Below, one piece after another: positions 12,501 to 22,815 of a stretch of DNA of 64,000 nucleotides. Made by a program: the position numbers and the translations under genes. This DNA comes from Phoenix dactylifera (Eukaryota; Streptophyta; Magnoliopsida; Arecales; Arecaceae). Position 1 is the stretch's first letter. Each line of letters starts with the position of its first letter. The stretch covers positions 997,501-1,061,500 of the forward strand of contig NW_024067692.1 in assembly GCF_009389715.1 (NCBI RefSeq), written 5' to 3'. The notes under the pieces were generated by a model that had not been told where the DNA came from, searched no databases, and saw nothing but the letters and a program-made list of their open reading frames with translations.

Positions 12501-12742
12501 ATAGAGGTGACGTCTTTCATGCATCGGTGTTTTTATGTTTTAAAAATAAAAATTAAAAATGGACAACTAACAAGCATGCCAGATAGACCCTTGGTTGCTT
12601 CCGGTCGGTTCAGGAATTCCTCCTGCGCCCATTGGACTCTAGTTTTTCTTCCCACGAGTCCTCCCTCATACCTTTCTCTACTTTTATCCACCTCCGGTTC
12701 CATCCCATCTCCCAAGACAGGTTCAGTTGTATCTTTCACGCG
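9599..12742. other. Intergenic region up to the LINE insertion
   Basis: The first few hundred bases are probably the 3' UTR of the preceding gene. The rest has no convincing coding potential: ORFs near 10526, 10602 and 12236 lack domains and conserved-looking composition. A very AT-rich patch lies at 11540-11645 and a poly(A)/purine run at about 11694-11760. A short run of CAGC/CAGT units lies near 10006-10027. Nothing else stands out. Confidence 0.5.
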
Positions 12743-12756
12743 AAGAAATGATTGAA
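12743..12756 (+). repeat. Left target-site duplication of the LINE
   Basis: AAGAAATGATTGAA is repeated after the poly(A) tail at 19120-19133, with its first one or two A merging with the tail. A duplication of this length flanking a poly(A)-ended element is the hallmark of target-primed reverse transcription. Confidence 0.9.
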
Positions 12757-12904
12757 GGAAAGGGAGTCACGGAAAAAAGAACCTAAAGAATCGATGAGCG
12801 GAATTGCGGGGTCCGAGTGAGTGAGTTAGTGAGGGAGCTTTGAGATTCGGGCTGAGGGGGAAGATCAGTGGAGAATTTCGTCGAATGGGTGCTGGTTAGT
12901 TGAA

Positions 12905-14962
12905 ATGGCCGAACCTGGAGCGAGGACGTCGTCGTCGCCGGTGCAGGGGGCGGCCGGAGTTCCGAGGAATGATGCTTCGAGGAGTTCGGTCAGGCCCCGG
13001 TCGTGGGCGGAGGTGGCGAAAGGAGCTCCGGGGCAATCAACAGCGTGGACCAATCATCGCATTTCTCCCCGGGAGTTGGAGGCGTTGCAGGAGAGGTTTT
13101 CGGAGGCGGTCGAGATTCCGGAAGAGGAGCTGGAGGAGATGCGGTCGGAGTGGCGCAGCTCCACGGTTCTGGTAAGGAGCGTGGGGAGGTTCATTCCGGC
13201 GGACTGGGTGGCGAAGGAGGTCCGACGGGTGGGAAAGCTGGACTACGACGTCGGATGCTTCTCGTTGGTTGATGGAGTCATTGCCATCAGATTTGCCAAC
13301 GAAGCTGACCGGGAGGCTGCAATGGCGAACGGCCCATGGATGGTGGCCGGTCAACTGCACGCCATGGAGAGGTGGCGTCCCAATTTTATTCCGGGCACTG
13401 AGGGCGTCGGGCGGGTGGTAGTTTGGATCCGGCTACCGGGGCTGCCGCTCGACTATTGGAAGAAGGAGACGATATTCAGAATCGCGGCGCAGGCGGGAAA
13501 TCCTCTGGCTTTGGATGAATGCACGGAGAAGAGGCGCCGGTTTGGCTTTGCGAGGGTAAAGGTGGTGGTGGATGCGTCGGCTCCTCTCAAGCCGGGGACG
13601 ATGGTGCTAGGAAGATCCGCGGGCAGAGAGACAAAGTTCTGGCAGGGTTTCGTTTATGAAAACCTGCCAGTTCCATGTCCCAAATGTGGGCGGCTAGGGC
13701 ACCCAGCGGCGGCTTGTGAGTCCTCTTCCTCGACGGCGGTGGGTGTGGACTCGATGATGGAGGCTTCCGGATCTGATGGGGGTGCTAAGGGGAAGCCTTC
13801 CGAGGATGGTAAGCGACCAGGGGTGGAAGGCCTCTATGGACCATGGCTAGTGACAAATCGCATTGGTCCGTCCTTGAGGGCTTCTCGGAAGAAGGAGGCG
13901 CCGGGCAGCGGTGTGAGGAAGAAGCCGGTTAGCTCCCCTCCGAGTCCTGGAATGACAGGAGACACTCAGGCAACGGTGGCTTCCCCGGTGGACCTTGAGG
14001 GCTGGCAGAAGCCGTCTAAGGTGGCTCGCCGGAGAACGCCGGAGAAGGACGTCTCGGTGGCGAGCGCGGGCGGGACGATGGGGGAAACGAGTCAACTTGG
14101 TCCGCGATCCGAGGTGGAAACCGAGTCAGGGGCTGGGTCTGACTCAAGCCGGTCCGTTCCTGATCTGGGCCGGAGCGAGGTGAGGCCCAGTCCTAGTGAT
14201 GGGCTTCGCCGTGGTGGGCCGGGCCTGAGCCCGCTGAAGCGGTCCAGGAGCATGACCGGAATTCATACTGTGGAGGGTTTGATTGATGGCCATCTGAAGC
14301 CGAAAGGAGGGAGGATGCCTCCCTTTGTGAAGGGCGGACGTCCGGTGCTTCGTCGGCGGAGCAAGAGCTCGCCACCGCCCCTCGCGCCGGCGCACGGGCG
14401 ACCTCCGGTCGTGCCAGGTGGAGGCGTTTCACGGCAAGGGGTGGAGGAACCCCACGGACGGCGGTTGTTCCGAGCCCTATCGGTGACGACGGGACTGTCG
14501 GAGCAAGTTCCGGCGGCGACTCTCGGGCTGTGTTCGGCGGAGGCGACGGGGCGGTGGTCCGATGGGGATGGTGGTCTCGGCTCTGGTCGGGGAAAGCAGG
14601 TTAGCTCTTCAGCCCCTGTTTCCACTTCGTGCCATTTGGCACGGCTGAACAGTCCCTGTTCCGCAGTTCAAAACAAGGGGAAGGGGAAGTTGGTTGAATT
14701 GATGGAAGGGATCAAGCCGGATGCTTGTGGGAAGGAGTTTAGGGAGTCTGGGGTTGGTGGCACGGGTTCCATGAGCACTGTGGACTCTATGGCACAAGGG
14801 AACAGTGATGGGCAGCATCAGCAAATACTCTTCCAAATGATGGCTGTGGCGAAGGGAGTGAATAGGGAATCTCAAGGTGTTGAAGAGGGTATGGTTGTGG
14901 ACACAGGTGGCAGCTACAGCTCGGGGGATGCGGGCTGTGCGGTCTCATCCGGTGATTTATGA
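12905..14962 (+). CDS. LINE ORF1: DUF4283 and CCHC zinc-knuckle RNA-binding protein
   Basis: The product is 685 residues. A DUF4283-type domain spans about 75-215 (IRFANEADREAAMANGPWMV, then WIRLPGLPLDYW). A zinc knuckle CPKCGRLGHPAAAC follows, with C258, C261, H266 and C271. The C-terminal half is low-complexity, rich in Gly, Ser, Pro and Arg. In plant L1 elements ORF1 binds the element RNA and forms the ribonucleoprotein with ORF2. ATG 12905 is preceded by A at -3. The frame ends in TGA, which overlaps the ORF2 start in ATGA at 14959-14962, so ORF2 may be translated by termination-reinitiation; that is inference. No break is seen. Confidence 0.9.
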   Translation: MAEPGARTSSSPVQGAAGVPRNDASRSSVRPRSWAEVAKGAPGQSTAWTNHRISPRELEALQERFSEAVEIPEEELEEMRSEWRSSTVLVRSVGRFIPADWVAKEVRRVGKLDYDVGCFSLVDGVIAIRFANEADREAAMANGPWMVAGQLHAMERWRPNFIPGTEGVGRVVVWIRLPGLPLDYWKKETIFRIAAQAGNPLALDECTEKRRRFGFARVKVVVDASAPLKPGTMVLGRSAGRETKFWQGFVYENLPVPCPKCGRLGHPAAACESSSSTAVGVDSMMEASGSDGGAKGKPSEDGKRPGVEGLYGPWLVTNRIGPSLRASRKKEAPGSGVRKKPVSSPPSPGMTGDTQATVASPVDLEGWQKPSKVARRRTPEKDVSVASAGGTMGETSQLGPRSEVETESGAGSDSSRSVPDLGRSEVRPSPSDGLRRGGPGLSPLKRSRSMTGIHTVEGLIDGHLKPKGGRMPPFVKGGRPVLRRRSKSSPPPLAPAHGRPPVVPGGGVSRQGVEEPHGRRLFRALSVTTGLSEQVPAATLGLCSAEATGRWSDGDGGLGSGRGKQVSSSAPVSTSCHLARLNSPCSAVQNKGKGKLVELMEGIKPDACGKEFRESGVGGTGSMSTVDSMAQGNSDGQHQQILFQMMAVAKGVNRESQGVEEGMVVDTGGSYSSGDAGCAVSSGDL

Positions 14963-17900
14963 AGATCCTTTTGTGGAATTGTCGTGGTGCGGGGAAACCA
15001 TCCTTTGCCCCGGCTTTCCGCAGGATGGTGCAGCAGCACAATCCGGACATTTGTGTATTATTTGAGACCCGGCTTTCGGGAGGCAGTTTACAGAAGGCCA
15101 GAAGGGCGATTCCGAGATCTTGGGGGTTCTATGCTGTGGAATCCCAAGGTTTGTCAGGAGGCATTATTGTTACTTGGGGACAAGGACGGTGTCGATTGGA
15201 TTGTTTCAATGTCTGCAATCAGGAGGTGATTATGGTGATCTCAGAGGACAATCGTAGCCCTTGGGTATTGTCAGCGGTATATGCAAGCACTGATTATAGG
15301 GTGAGGAGGACTCTGTGGGAGGAGGTTTCACAGATGATTAGTCAGGGTTATCCTATGATGGTGGCAGGTGATTTCAATTGCATTGTTGATCCTCAGGATA
15401 AGATGGGGGGTAAACCTTTCTCCCATGAAAAGAAGATTAAGGAGTTTCAGGACTTTCTTTCATCCAATGGTCTGATAGATTTGGGATTCACGGGCCCTAG
15501 GTACACATGGTGCAATAATCAGCAGGGACGGGCACGTGTGTGGGAGAGACTAGACAGAGCATGTGCAACAGCTGGGTGGATCCAGAGTTTTCCTGATCAT
15601 CATGTCAGACATCTGCCGAGGATAGCTTCGGATCATAGTCCACTGTTGGTTTGCACGGAGGTACACATCCCTGTTCGATCCCCCTTTAGATTTGAGAAGT
15701 TTTGGCTATGCTACCCACGGTCCTGGGATATGGTGCGGGAGGCATGGAGTACCCTAGTGAGGGGTGATGCTATGTATCGGGTGTCCAGGAGGTTGGAGTT
15801 GACCAGGAGACGGTTGCGTAGGTGGAACCGTGAGGAGGTGGGGAACATTTTCAGGAGAACAGAGGAGGAGGAGGCGGCTATCGACAGATTACAGTCTCAG
15901 GAGGTACAGATGGGAGGGTTATCGGAGGAGGAGATGGGGGAGCTCAGATCGCACTTGGCCTTGCATGATTCCTTACTCAGGCAGCAGGATACATTATGGA
16001 GACAGAAGTCCAGGGTCCAGTGGATCTTGGAGGGAGATCGGAACACTAGATTTTTTCATCAGGCGACAGTGATCAGAAGGAATCAGAACAGGATCAGAGT
16101 CATCAGGAGTGAGGATGGGCAGCTGTCGGAGGACCCGGACACGATCCGGAGGATTATGGAGACTTTCTTTAGAGTGAGGTGGACGGAGCCGTTGGATGGG
16201 GGGTGTCGAGTGGAGATGCCGATGCCTACTGTGAGGGTGTCGGAGGAGGAGACAGAGGCACTGATTAGACCGGTATCAGAGGAGGAGATCAGGGCGGTAG
16301 TGTGGTCCCTTGAGGGGGAGAAGGCACCAGGGCCAGATGGTTTTCCACCGTTGTTCTTCCGGAGGTACTGGATGGTAGTGGGACAGGATGTGACGGCGGC
16401 CATACAGCAGTTCTTTACCACAGCTGTGATGTCACCGGACTGGCAGAGGACCTTCGTCACCTTGATTTCGAAGCGGCAGGATGCTACTGAGCCGGGCCAC
16501 TTTCGACCGATCAGCTTATGTTCCACTTTGTATAAGGCTACGGCGAAGATTCTTGCTGTCAGGATGAGGGACTTACTCCCGAGATTGATTAGTTTGGAGC
16601 AGGGTGCTTTCATAGGTGGTCGGAGTATCTCCGATAATGTATTGATAGCTCAGGAGTTCATGTTCGATCTGGGGAGGGCCCCGATGAGAAGGAGCTTGAT
16701 GGGGGTCAAGCTCGATATGGAGAGGGCCTATGATAGGATGCGGTGGGACTTTGTCCACCAGTCTCTGCAGGTGTTTGGCTTCCCGGAGATTTGGATTCAG
16801 TGGGTTATGGGCTGTGTCAGGGCTCCTTCTTTCGCCATCTTGGTGAATGGCACACCCTCCCGCTTTTTTGTGTCGTCAGGAGGTTTGCGACAGGGATGCC
16901 CGCTTTCTCCCCTATTGTTTATTATTTGCGCGGATGCCTTATCCAGATTCTTGCATCAGGCTGTATCTTCTCAGGAGCTGGATGCTTACAGACCAGCAGT
17001 GGATGCTCCCTCGATCTCTCACCTGCTGTTTGCGGATGATCTTTTGCTACTGGCCCGGTCAACACGACAGGACGCCCGAGTGCTGGGTAGGGTTCTACGA
17101 GACTACTGTGCTATTTCAGGTCAACGGGTTAATTTATCGAAATCTGAAGTCTGCTTCAGCCCGTTGACCAGAATAGAGGAGAAGAACCCTATCATGGAGA
17201 TTTTGGGGGTGACAGAGCAGGATGGCTTATTGAGGTATCTGGGGGTTCCGCTGTCTGGTCGGCGGCTTCGCGGCAGGGATTGTACTTTTCTGGAGGCTAG
17301 CATCCGGCAGAGGGTGGAGGGTTGGCAGAGGCACTCACTATCCATGATGGGGAGGATCACGCTGGTTCGGTCAGTCCTTTCCTCGATCCCTACCTATTTA
17401 CTTTCTACTTCATTCATCCCGGTGGCGGTTCTGAGGACCATTGAGCAGCTCTTCAGGAGTTTTATCTGGGGGAGGCAGGATGGTAGAGATGGCATTCATT
17501 TGCTGGCATGGGAGGTGGTGTGTCAGTCGACAAGGAGGGGTGGTTTAGGGGTACAGTCTTTGTTGGTGAGGCGGGAGGCTTTAGCGGCGCGACATGTCGC
17601 CAGATTTGTTATGGAGCCTGATTGCATGTGGTCCTCGCTGTTGAGGGCTAAGTATGGAGTTTTGATTCCTGGAGGGAGAGCAGCCCGTCACCACTCTCCA
17701 GTGTGGAGGGAGATGTGTGCCAGAGCGGGGGCGGTACTGTCGGAGATCAGATGGGCTGTTGGCGATGGATGCTCGATTGATGTGCTGGAGGACTGTTGGG
17801 TGACTGCGCAGCCGATCAGCCGCTTGCCTACCATGGTGGACTCCGGACGCTTAGCCGGACGCAGGGTCAGCGACCTGATGTTCCCAGTTGAGGGTAGGTG

Positions 17901-19083
17901 GAGGGAGGGGTTGGTCCGAGAGGTGTTTGGGGAGCAGCTGGCAGAGATGATCTTGGCTATTCCGGTGCCCTCTAGAGGGGAGTCTGATAGGTTGATTTGG
18001 GTACCATCGGGGCGGTCACAGGTGCGGGCTAGGGATCTTATGGTACTTTTCAGTGGGGAGCCAGTCAGGCAGATTGAGGGGGGGTGGATTTGGAGGATGC
18101 GTATCCATCCGCGGGTGGCACTTTTTATCTGGAAGGTGGCCTGGGGTTGCCTACCTACCAGAAGCGTGCTAGTCAGGCGGGGAGTGCGGATTCCCCAGTT
18201 TTGTGCGTTGTGCACTGATGTCGTGGAGACTATTGAGCATGTCCTCCTGCAGTGTCCCAGGGCTAGGGAGATATGGACGAGGTCACCTGTTCCTCTTCCT
18301 AGTTCAGTGGAGTCGGTACAGGATCTGTTACAGTTGCTGCGGGCTTCCATGCGGAGCCCTAGGTTCGCCCAGGTGGGTATACTTAGAGCATATCTGGCCT
18401 ACCATATTTGGTTGGATCGGAATGCACGTTTGTTTGAGGGCAGGAGGCTCGCGGCGAGGATGGTGGTGGACAGAGCTGTACTTCAGGCTGGGGAGGTTTC
18501 TTCCAGCCTCGACTTGTGTTCTTCCGGGACGGCCAGGGACATCTGGGGTACTCATTGTGCTGTTCTAGCGCCCAGGTTTGTGTTTGCTTCTTGGGTGCCC
18601 CCACCCCCCGGCTATCTCAAGGTGAGTTTTGATGGTAGTGTTGCATTAGAGGGCAGGTCCGGCGGGGTTGGATTTGTCATTAGAGATCACCTTGGACGGC
18701 TGGTTGTGGCGGGTGGCCGATATACGCCTGGGCTCACAGTTGTGGGAGCTGAGCTACGGGCAGCTTGGGAGGGGGTGTCCTATGCGAGGCGGGTGCACCT
18801 CGAGGGGGACTCCTCTATAGTGATCGACTGGATCCAGGGTGCGGACAGATATGGAGATGGACATCCTCTCATTCGGGAGACCCGTAGGTTGGCCCTGGAG
18901 ATGGACGACTTCGAGGCAGTACATGTGTTCCGGGAGGCGAACAGTGTGGCAGACTGGGTCGCCTCTTATGTTGCACGACATTCAGGGGACTTTTGTTGGA
19001 CTTCCACGGCAGGGCTCCCGCCCCCACTGTATTTTTTGCTTTCTTCTGATATGGCAAGGTGTACTCACGTTAGAGTAATATGA
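14959..19083 (+). CDS. LINE ORF2: AP endonuclease, reverse transcriptase, zf-RVT, RNase H
   Basis: The product is 1374 residues. The AP-type endonuclease has N7 (WNCRG), E36, D138 and N140 (GDFN), and D225-H226 (SDHSPL). The reverse transcriptase has FRPISLCS, GAFIGGRSISDN, D586 in VKLDMERAYD, GLRQGCPLSP and the catalytic FADD at 691-694. A zf-RVT region follows (VALFIWKVAWGCLPTR, then C..C...H....C). The C-terminal RNase H has all four acidic residues: D1225, E1265, D1284 and D1332. Endonuclease nicks the target, and reverse transcriptase copies the RNA from the nick; the RNase H domain is a known addition in a group of plant L1 elements. The start overlaps the ORF1 stop by 4 nt. No stop or missing catalytic residue was found. 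Confidence 0.93.
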   Translation: MKILLWNCRGAGKPSFAPAFRRMVQQHNPDICVLFETRLSGGSLQKARRAIPRSWGFYAVESQGLSGGIIVTWGQGRCRLDCFNVCNQEVIMVISEDNRSPWVLSAVYASTDYRVRRTLWEEVSQMISQGYPMMVAGDFNCIVDPQDKMGGKPFSHEKKIKEFQDFLSSNGLIDLGFTGPRYTWCNNQQGRARVWERLDRACATAGWIQSFPDHHVRHLPRIASDHSPLLVCTEVHIPVRSPFRFEKFWLCYPRSWDMVREAWSTLVRGDAMYRVSRRLELTRRRLRRWNREEVGNIFRRTEEEEAAIDRLQSQEVQMGGLSEEEMGELRSHLALHDSLLRQQDTLWRQKSRVQWILEGDRNTRFFHQATVIRRNQNRIRVIRSEDGQLSEDPDTIRRIMETFFRVRWTEPLDGGCRVEMPMPTVRVSEEETEALIRPVSEEEIRAVVWSLEGEKAPGPDGFPPLFFRRYWMVVGQDVTAAIQQFFTTAVMSPDWQRTFVTLISKRQDATEPGHFRPISLCSTLYKATAKILAVRMRDLLPRLISLEQGAFIGGRSISDNVLIAQEFMFDLGRAPMRRSLMGVKLDMERAYDRMRWDFVHQSLQVFGFPEIWIQWVMGCVRAPSFAILVNGTPSRFFVSSGGLRQGCPLSPLLFIICADALSRFLHQAVSSQELDAYRPAVDAPSISHLLFADDLLLLARSTRQDARVLGRVLRDYCAISGQRVNLSKSEVCFSPLTRIEEKNPIMEILGVTEQDGLLRYLGVPLSGRRLRGRDCTFLEASIRQRVEGWQRHSLSMMGRITLVRSVLSSIPTYLLSTSFIPVAVLRTIEQLFRSFIWGRQDGRDGIHLLAWEVVCQSTRRGGLGVQSLLVRREALAARHVARFVMEPDCMWSSLLRAKYGVLIPGGRAARHHSPVWREMCARAGAVLSEIRWAVGDGCSIDVLEDCWVTAQPISRLPTMVDSGRLAGRRVSDLMFPVEGRWREGLVREVFGEQLAEMILAIPVPSRGESDRLIWVPSGRSQVRARDLMVLFSGEPVRQIEGGWIWRMRIHPRVALFIWKVAWGCLPTRSVLVRRGVRIPQFCALCTDVVETIEHVLLQCPRAREIWTRSPVPLPSSVESVQDLLQLLRASMRSPRFAQVGILRAYLAYHIWLDRNARLFEGRRLAARMVVDRAVLQAGEVSSSLDLCSSGTARDIWGTHCAVLAPRFVFASWVPPPPGYLKVSFDGSVALEGRSGGVGFVIRDHLGRLVVAGGRYTPGLTVVGAELRAAWEGVSYARRVHLEGDSSIVIDWIQGADRYGDGHPLIRETRRLALEMDDFEAVHVFREANSVADWVASYVARHSGDFCWTSTAGLPPPLYFLLSSDMARCTHVRVI

Positions 19084-19099
19084 AATTGCCGTTTCCACC

Positions 19100-19121
19100 A
19101 AAAAAAAAAAAAAAAAAAAAA
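19100..19121 (+). repeat. Poly(A) tail of the LINE
   Basis: An uninterrupted run of 22 A, sixteen bases after the ORF2 stop, runs directly into the right target-site duplication. An uninterrupted tail argues for recent insertion. Confidence 0.9.
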
Positions 19122-19133
19122 GAAATGATTGAA
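19120..19133 (+). repeat. Right target-site duplication of the LINE
   Basis: AAGAAATGATTGAA matches 12743-12756 exactly. The next base differs (C here, G at the left copy), which sets the limit of the duplication. Confidence 0.9.
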
Positions 19134-22100
19134 CTTACGACTACTGGTCCACGATGATGAGATGATTTTTCAAACAAAGTGTATATATACATAAAGCCAA
19201 TGGGTTTTGAAATATATTGATTTTAGATTTTTTTTTGGTTGCATCCATATTCATAGTGTATCATATATCCAATTTAGCCAAAAAAATAATAATAATTGAA
19301 CTTTCTTCATGACATCATCACTTTTCACATTAATCTTTAAACATGCCGAATTTTTTATTCACTACGTATACTTGTCTTAAAACAGCCATTGCATGATCCA
19401 ATGATGAACTTATAGAAAAGAAAGATGAATCTTATTTTTAAGACCTAGCAATATATCCTGCATCTTCTCATCTTTTTCCGCTTCATTTTTTTTCTGTAAG
19501 AAAATGCTGGCCGAACCGTTCTCAAGACCGTAAATGTTGAAGGATGAGATTTATATTAAATAACTACATTGATTGGGCGCCTACGGAAGGAGGGACGGGA
19601 GGAGGCAGAGCACTCGCTTCTAGATGACATACGACGGATGTTGCCGAAGTATCGTGTTGTCCAGGTTAGACAAGTTCTTCAGAAGACGAACCAAGCTGCT
19701 GATTAGGTCACTTTATTTGCTGCTCATTATAGAGATGAATTTTTCTAAACTCAGCAGTTTTATGTATTTTTTTTTTTTTAGCCATTTTACTAGTGAAAGA
19801 GCTTGTTGTACTTATGTGAGGGCCATGTGAGTATATAAAAAAATTAAATAAAATAACTATGTTTTTGGAAAAAGTACAGATGGTACTGAAATTTAGCTGA
19901 AGCTAAAACCACCGTGCATGCCAGTTGCTTCTCTGCATGGATCTCCTGCCTCCTATAATCCTTCGATCTGTCCCACTCTGGTCCCCATCGAAAAATTACA
20001 ATGGCTGTACACGCACCAATGACAATGGCTCGTTCTTGTAGATGTTATTCAGCAAGCATCACGATATATTATTATAGAAATTATGGGTTGTGATTGGCCA
20101 CGTTGGTGCATTCAGTATAGCCATTAATTTCTGGATCCCATCCTCCTTCTTTCTCTTCTATTATTATTAGTGAAGGAAACAAAACTCTTGAAACAACCCC
20201 CCTTCCACCTCCATGATAGGAGGTACTTCTTTTGCCTATCAACACAAAAATTTGTGACAGAAGAAAAGAAAATTTTAAAACTTGAAGACTTGATGAAACT
20301 ATCTGATCCCTTATGCTCGAGACAGTCAAATTAATACCCAAGTTGATCTGCTTCTCTCTAAACTTTTTGCATCACTAAAAGAGGTTTGGAGCTTCTTCAG
20401 TGCCATCCATGGTAGCAATAGATTTAAGCTGCATTTAGGATAGCTGTCATTTTTTATATAATTTTTTTATTTTTAATTTTATAGATTTTTGACAATACAA
20501 AATATATTTGATTTATTATTATTATTATTAGCAGTATTATTATTATAACTATTGTTATTATTATTTTTAGATTAGGGCATGACCGACATGGTAGCATTGG
20601 AGATAAATTGACTCCCATAAGGAGGTCAAGAGTGAATTGGGGTTTGGAAATCAAGGAGGGGAGGAAACTGGAGAAAGCACTCCGTGTTATCGAAATGTTC
20701 CGAAGCTAGAAGTTGATGATTATCCTTTTTTTTTCAGTGAGAAGTTAATTCCACTAAGCCCTGCTTGGCGAAAAAGCCTCCATTGAACAGGACCGGTAGT
20801 CTCCATATATAGGGAATCAGATTCAACCCTTGATCCTTGGTAATTAGCATGGGGGAAGGAAGATCTCCACTCATTCATTAAGTGCATGCGGTGAGATGCG
20901 ACCCACAACAAACGAAGGGGGTGGAGGGAGACTGAAAAAAGAAAAATTGTATTGAATGCTGCACTGGGATCAACAGCTTCCAGTGAAGACCAAATGGGGA
21001 CCATGATTGATAACAACAACAACTGAGATGCCAGGTGCGGCTCAGAGAATATGATCATGAAATATGATACTATAGTGCCAAACCAGTTCCTATCTCTTCT
21101 CTTTTCTATCTCGAATTGACTATCTCTCGGCAATTGGCCTTAGTAGACTGGTTTCAATTGGATAACTTAATTGTATTCTTGATGAAAAAACTTTTTTTTT
21201 TTTAGTAGAAATCGGCCACCGGATCTTTAATATCAAGAGAACATTGAATAAATCCTAGCCCACCAAAAAATTAAAAAAGAATAATTTTTATAGAAATAAA
21301 TTTTTATACTTTATTATAAAGAAAAATTTATATATGACATAAAAAAAAGTCCAATTTCGACTAACTAAAAAATGGAATCAAAAATATCCTTAAACTTTTA
21401 GATAATATAGCATAAAGATCTTTCTCTTTATTAAAAATATAATAAAAATAATTATTTTAAAAAGCTGCTCTTGACTATACTTTTTTTTTTTTTTTTTGCC
21501 AATCAAATATATAAAAATTAAATTTTTAAGCATCATATATTGAGTCATCAATTTTCAATAAAAATATTTTAGCAAAAAAGAAATATTTTAGTGGAAGAAA
21601 GGTGCGTCAATCTCTACCTTCCAATAATGCCCCTTCTTTCGGAGTGGTTCTTGGTTGTACCAAGCCCAGTCCAACCAACCACGGAGCAACGTGCACACAG
21701 ATGAAAAATATAGAAAAAAAACATAGTACACATTCTTGCTTCGTAATTAGATTGGTCCTCCACGGCCGATCTGGTTCAGCTAAAAGTTGTACCTTTTCTC
21801 ATTTAAGACATCAAACTACGTATCCAGCTCATTGACACGTCATCTCGCCGCACCAACTATTCCGCGTTTTTGTCTCATTATTGGGTCCAGCTAGCGGCCC
21901 TCTTTTGTACATCAACTTTACTCACGGTCACGGACGACTGGAGGCCTTCTTTTGACTCATAAAAAAAAAAAAAAAGAAATCCTTCTTTCAAAGCCGCTTC
22001 CCTATCAACTAATGTTAGGAAGTAAAAAAGAAAACCTCGCTTTTCCCTGGTTTTATCAACCTCCTTTCCTCCTTGTTGCAGAGGTAAGCGTTTTCAGATC

Positions 22101-22815
22101 AGTGATCTCTTTGTTGGTAGCCAGTTTCATGTAGTGACATTTCTTTGTGATAATCTTTCTTCTATGCAATCTGGAAGTTCCCTAGCCTTCATGAAACCTT
22201 TCTAGTTTCCACATTACTTATAAGTAAAAAAAAAAGAAGAAAGAAGAAAGTACATTCTTCCATACTCATGTTGTTCTTGGAGCCAACTGAGGTATTTTCA
22301 TCAAATTCATGCACTGAAAGCTGCCACTCTTTGCTTCTTTGCTGTTTTTCGTTTTTATTTTAGAACATTTACCAAATCAGCTCTTTGGTTCGAAAGCTAC
22401 TTTCCTTCTCCGCACCTAGTTCCAAAAAATTTCCGAGACAAGCTGCTATGTCTTGGAGGTTCCCTTCCTTCTCCTCTGTCCCCTCCTTTCCAATCCGTCG
22501 CCTTTCGATGCAGAACGCCGTCGCTCTCTTTCAGTTTGGTACAAGTTTGCTTTGCGCTAGCCGTGTAGATTGCTTCCTCTTTCATGCTGCCTAAATCTGG
22601 TCTAAAAGCCATGATTTATGCGAAAAAGGTGAAAAGAGTCCATTCCGCTGACACTCTCTCCTTCTCTGTTCGTCGTCAAGGCCGATTTTTAGAGCTTTGA
22701 CTGTTTCTAGTCCTCGTCGTCGATATTTAATTAACTCAAAGGGATCTGCTCCTCGTTCCACCTCCTTCTACTACCACCTTAGCAACTCCTACTACCAAAC
22801 GGCCTTGGATTAGAG
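19134..22815. other. AT-rich intergenic region, promoter side of the lectin receptor gene
   Basis: There is no ORF with recognisable domains on either strand. Several poly(A)/poly(T) runs are present, and an ATT-type microsatellite lies at about 20512-20568. From about 22380 the sequence is CT-rich and likely includes the promoter and leader of the gene at 22816. Nothing else is recognised. Confidence 0.5.
20512..20568 (+). repeat. Imperfect (ATT)n microsatellite
   Basis: A run of TTA/ATT units is interrupted by short spacers (gcag, aacta, gtt). It is a simple-sequence repeat with no sign of function. Confidence 0.75.

Larger units (their letters stand above)
12757..19120 (+). mobile_element. 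Complete L1-type LINE with two intact ORFs
   Basis: The element is about 6.36 kb. It has a 5' UTR of about 148 bp (12757-12904), ORF1 at 12905-14962, ORF2 at 14959-19083, a 16-bp 3' trailer and a run of 22 A (19100-19121), and is flanked by a 13-14 bp direct repeat. Both frames are open and all expected catalytic residues are present. GC-rich coding sequence sets it apart from the AT-rich flanks. Most plant LINE copies are 5'-truncated; this one appears full length and young. Nothing in the sequence proves that it is active. Confidence 0.92.

Noticed and set aside
17688..18350. 220-codon ORF on the minus strand
   Set aside because: It lies opposite LINE ORF2, where the RT/RNase H coding sequence fully explains the open frame.
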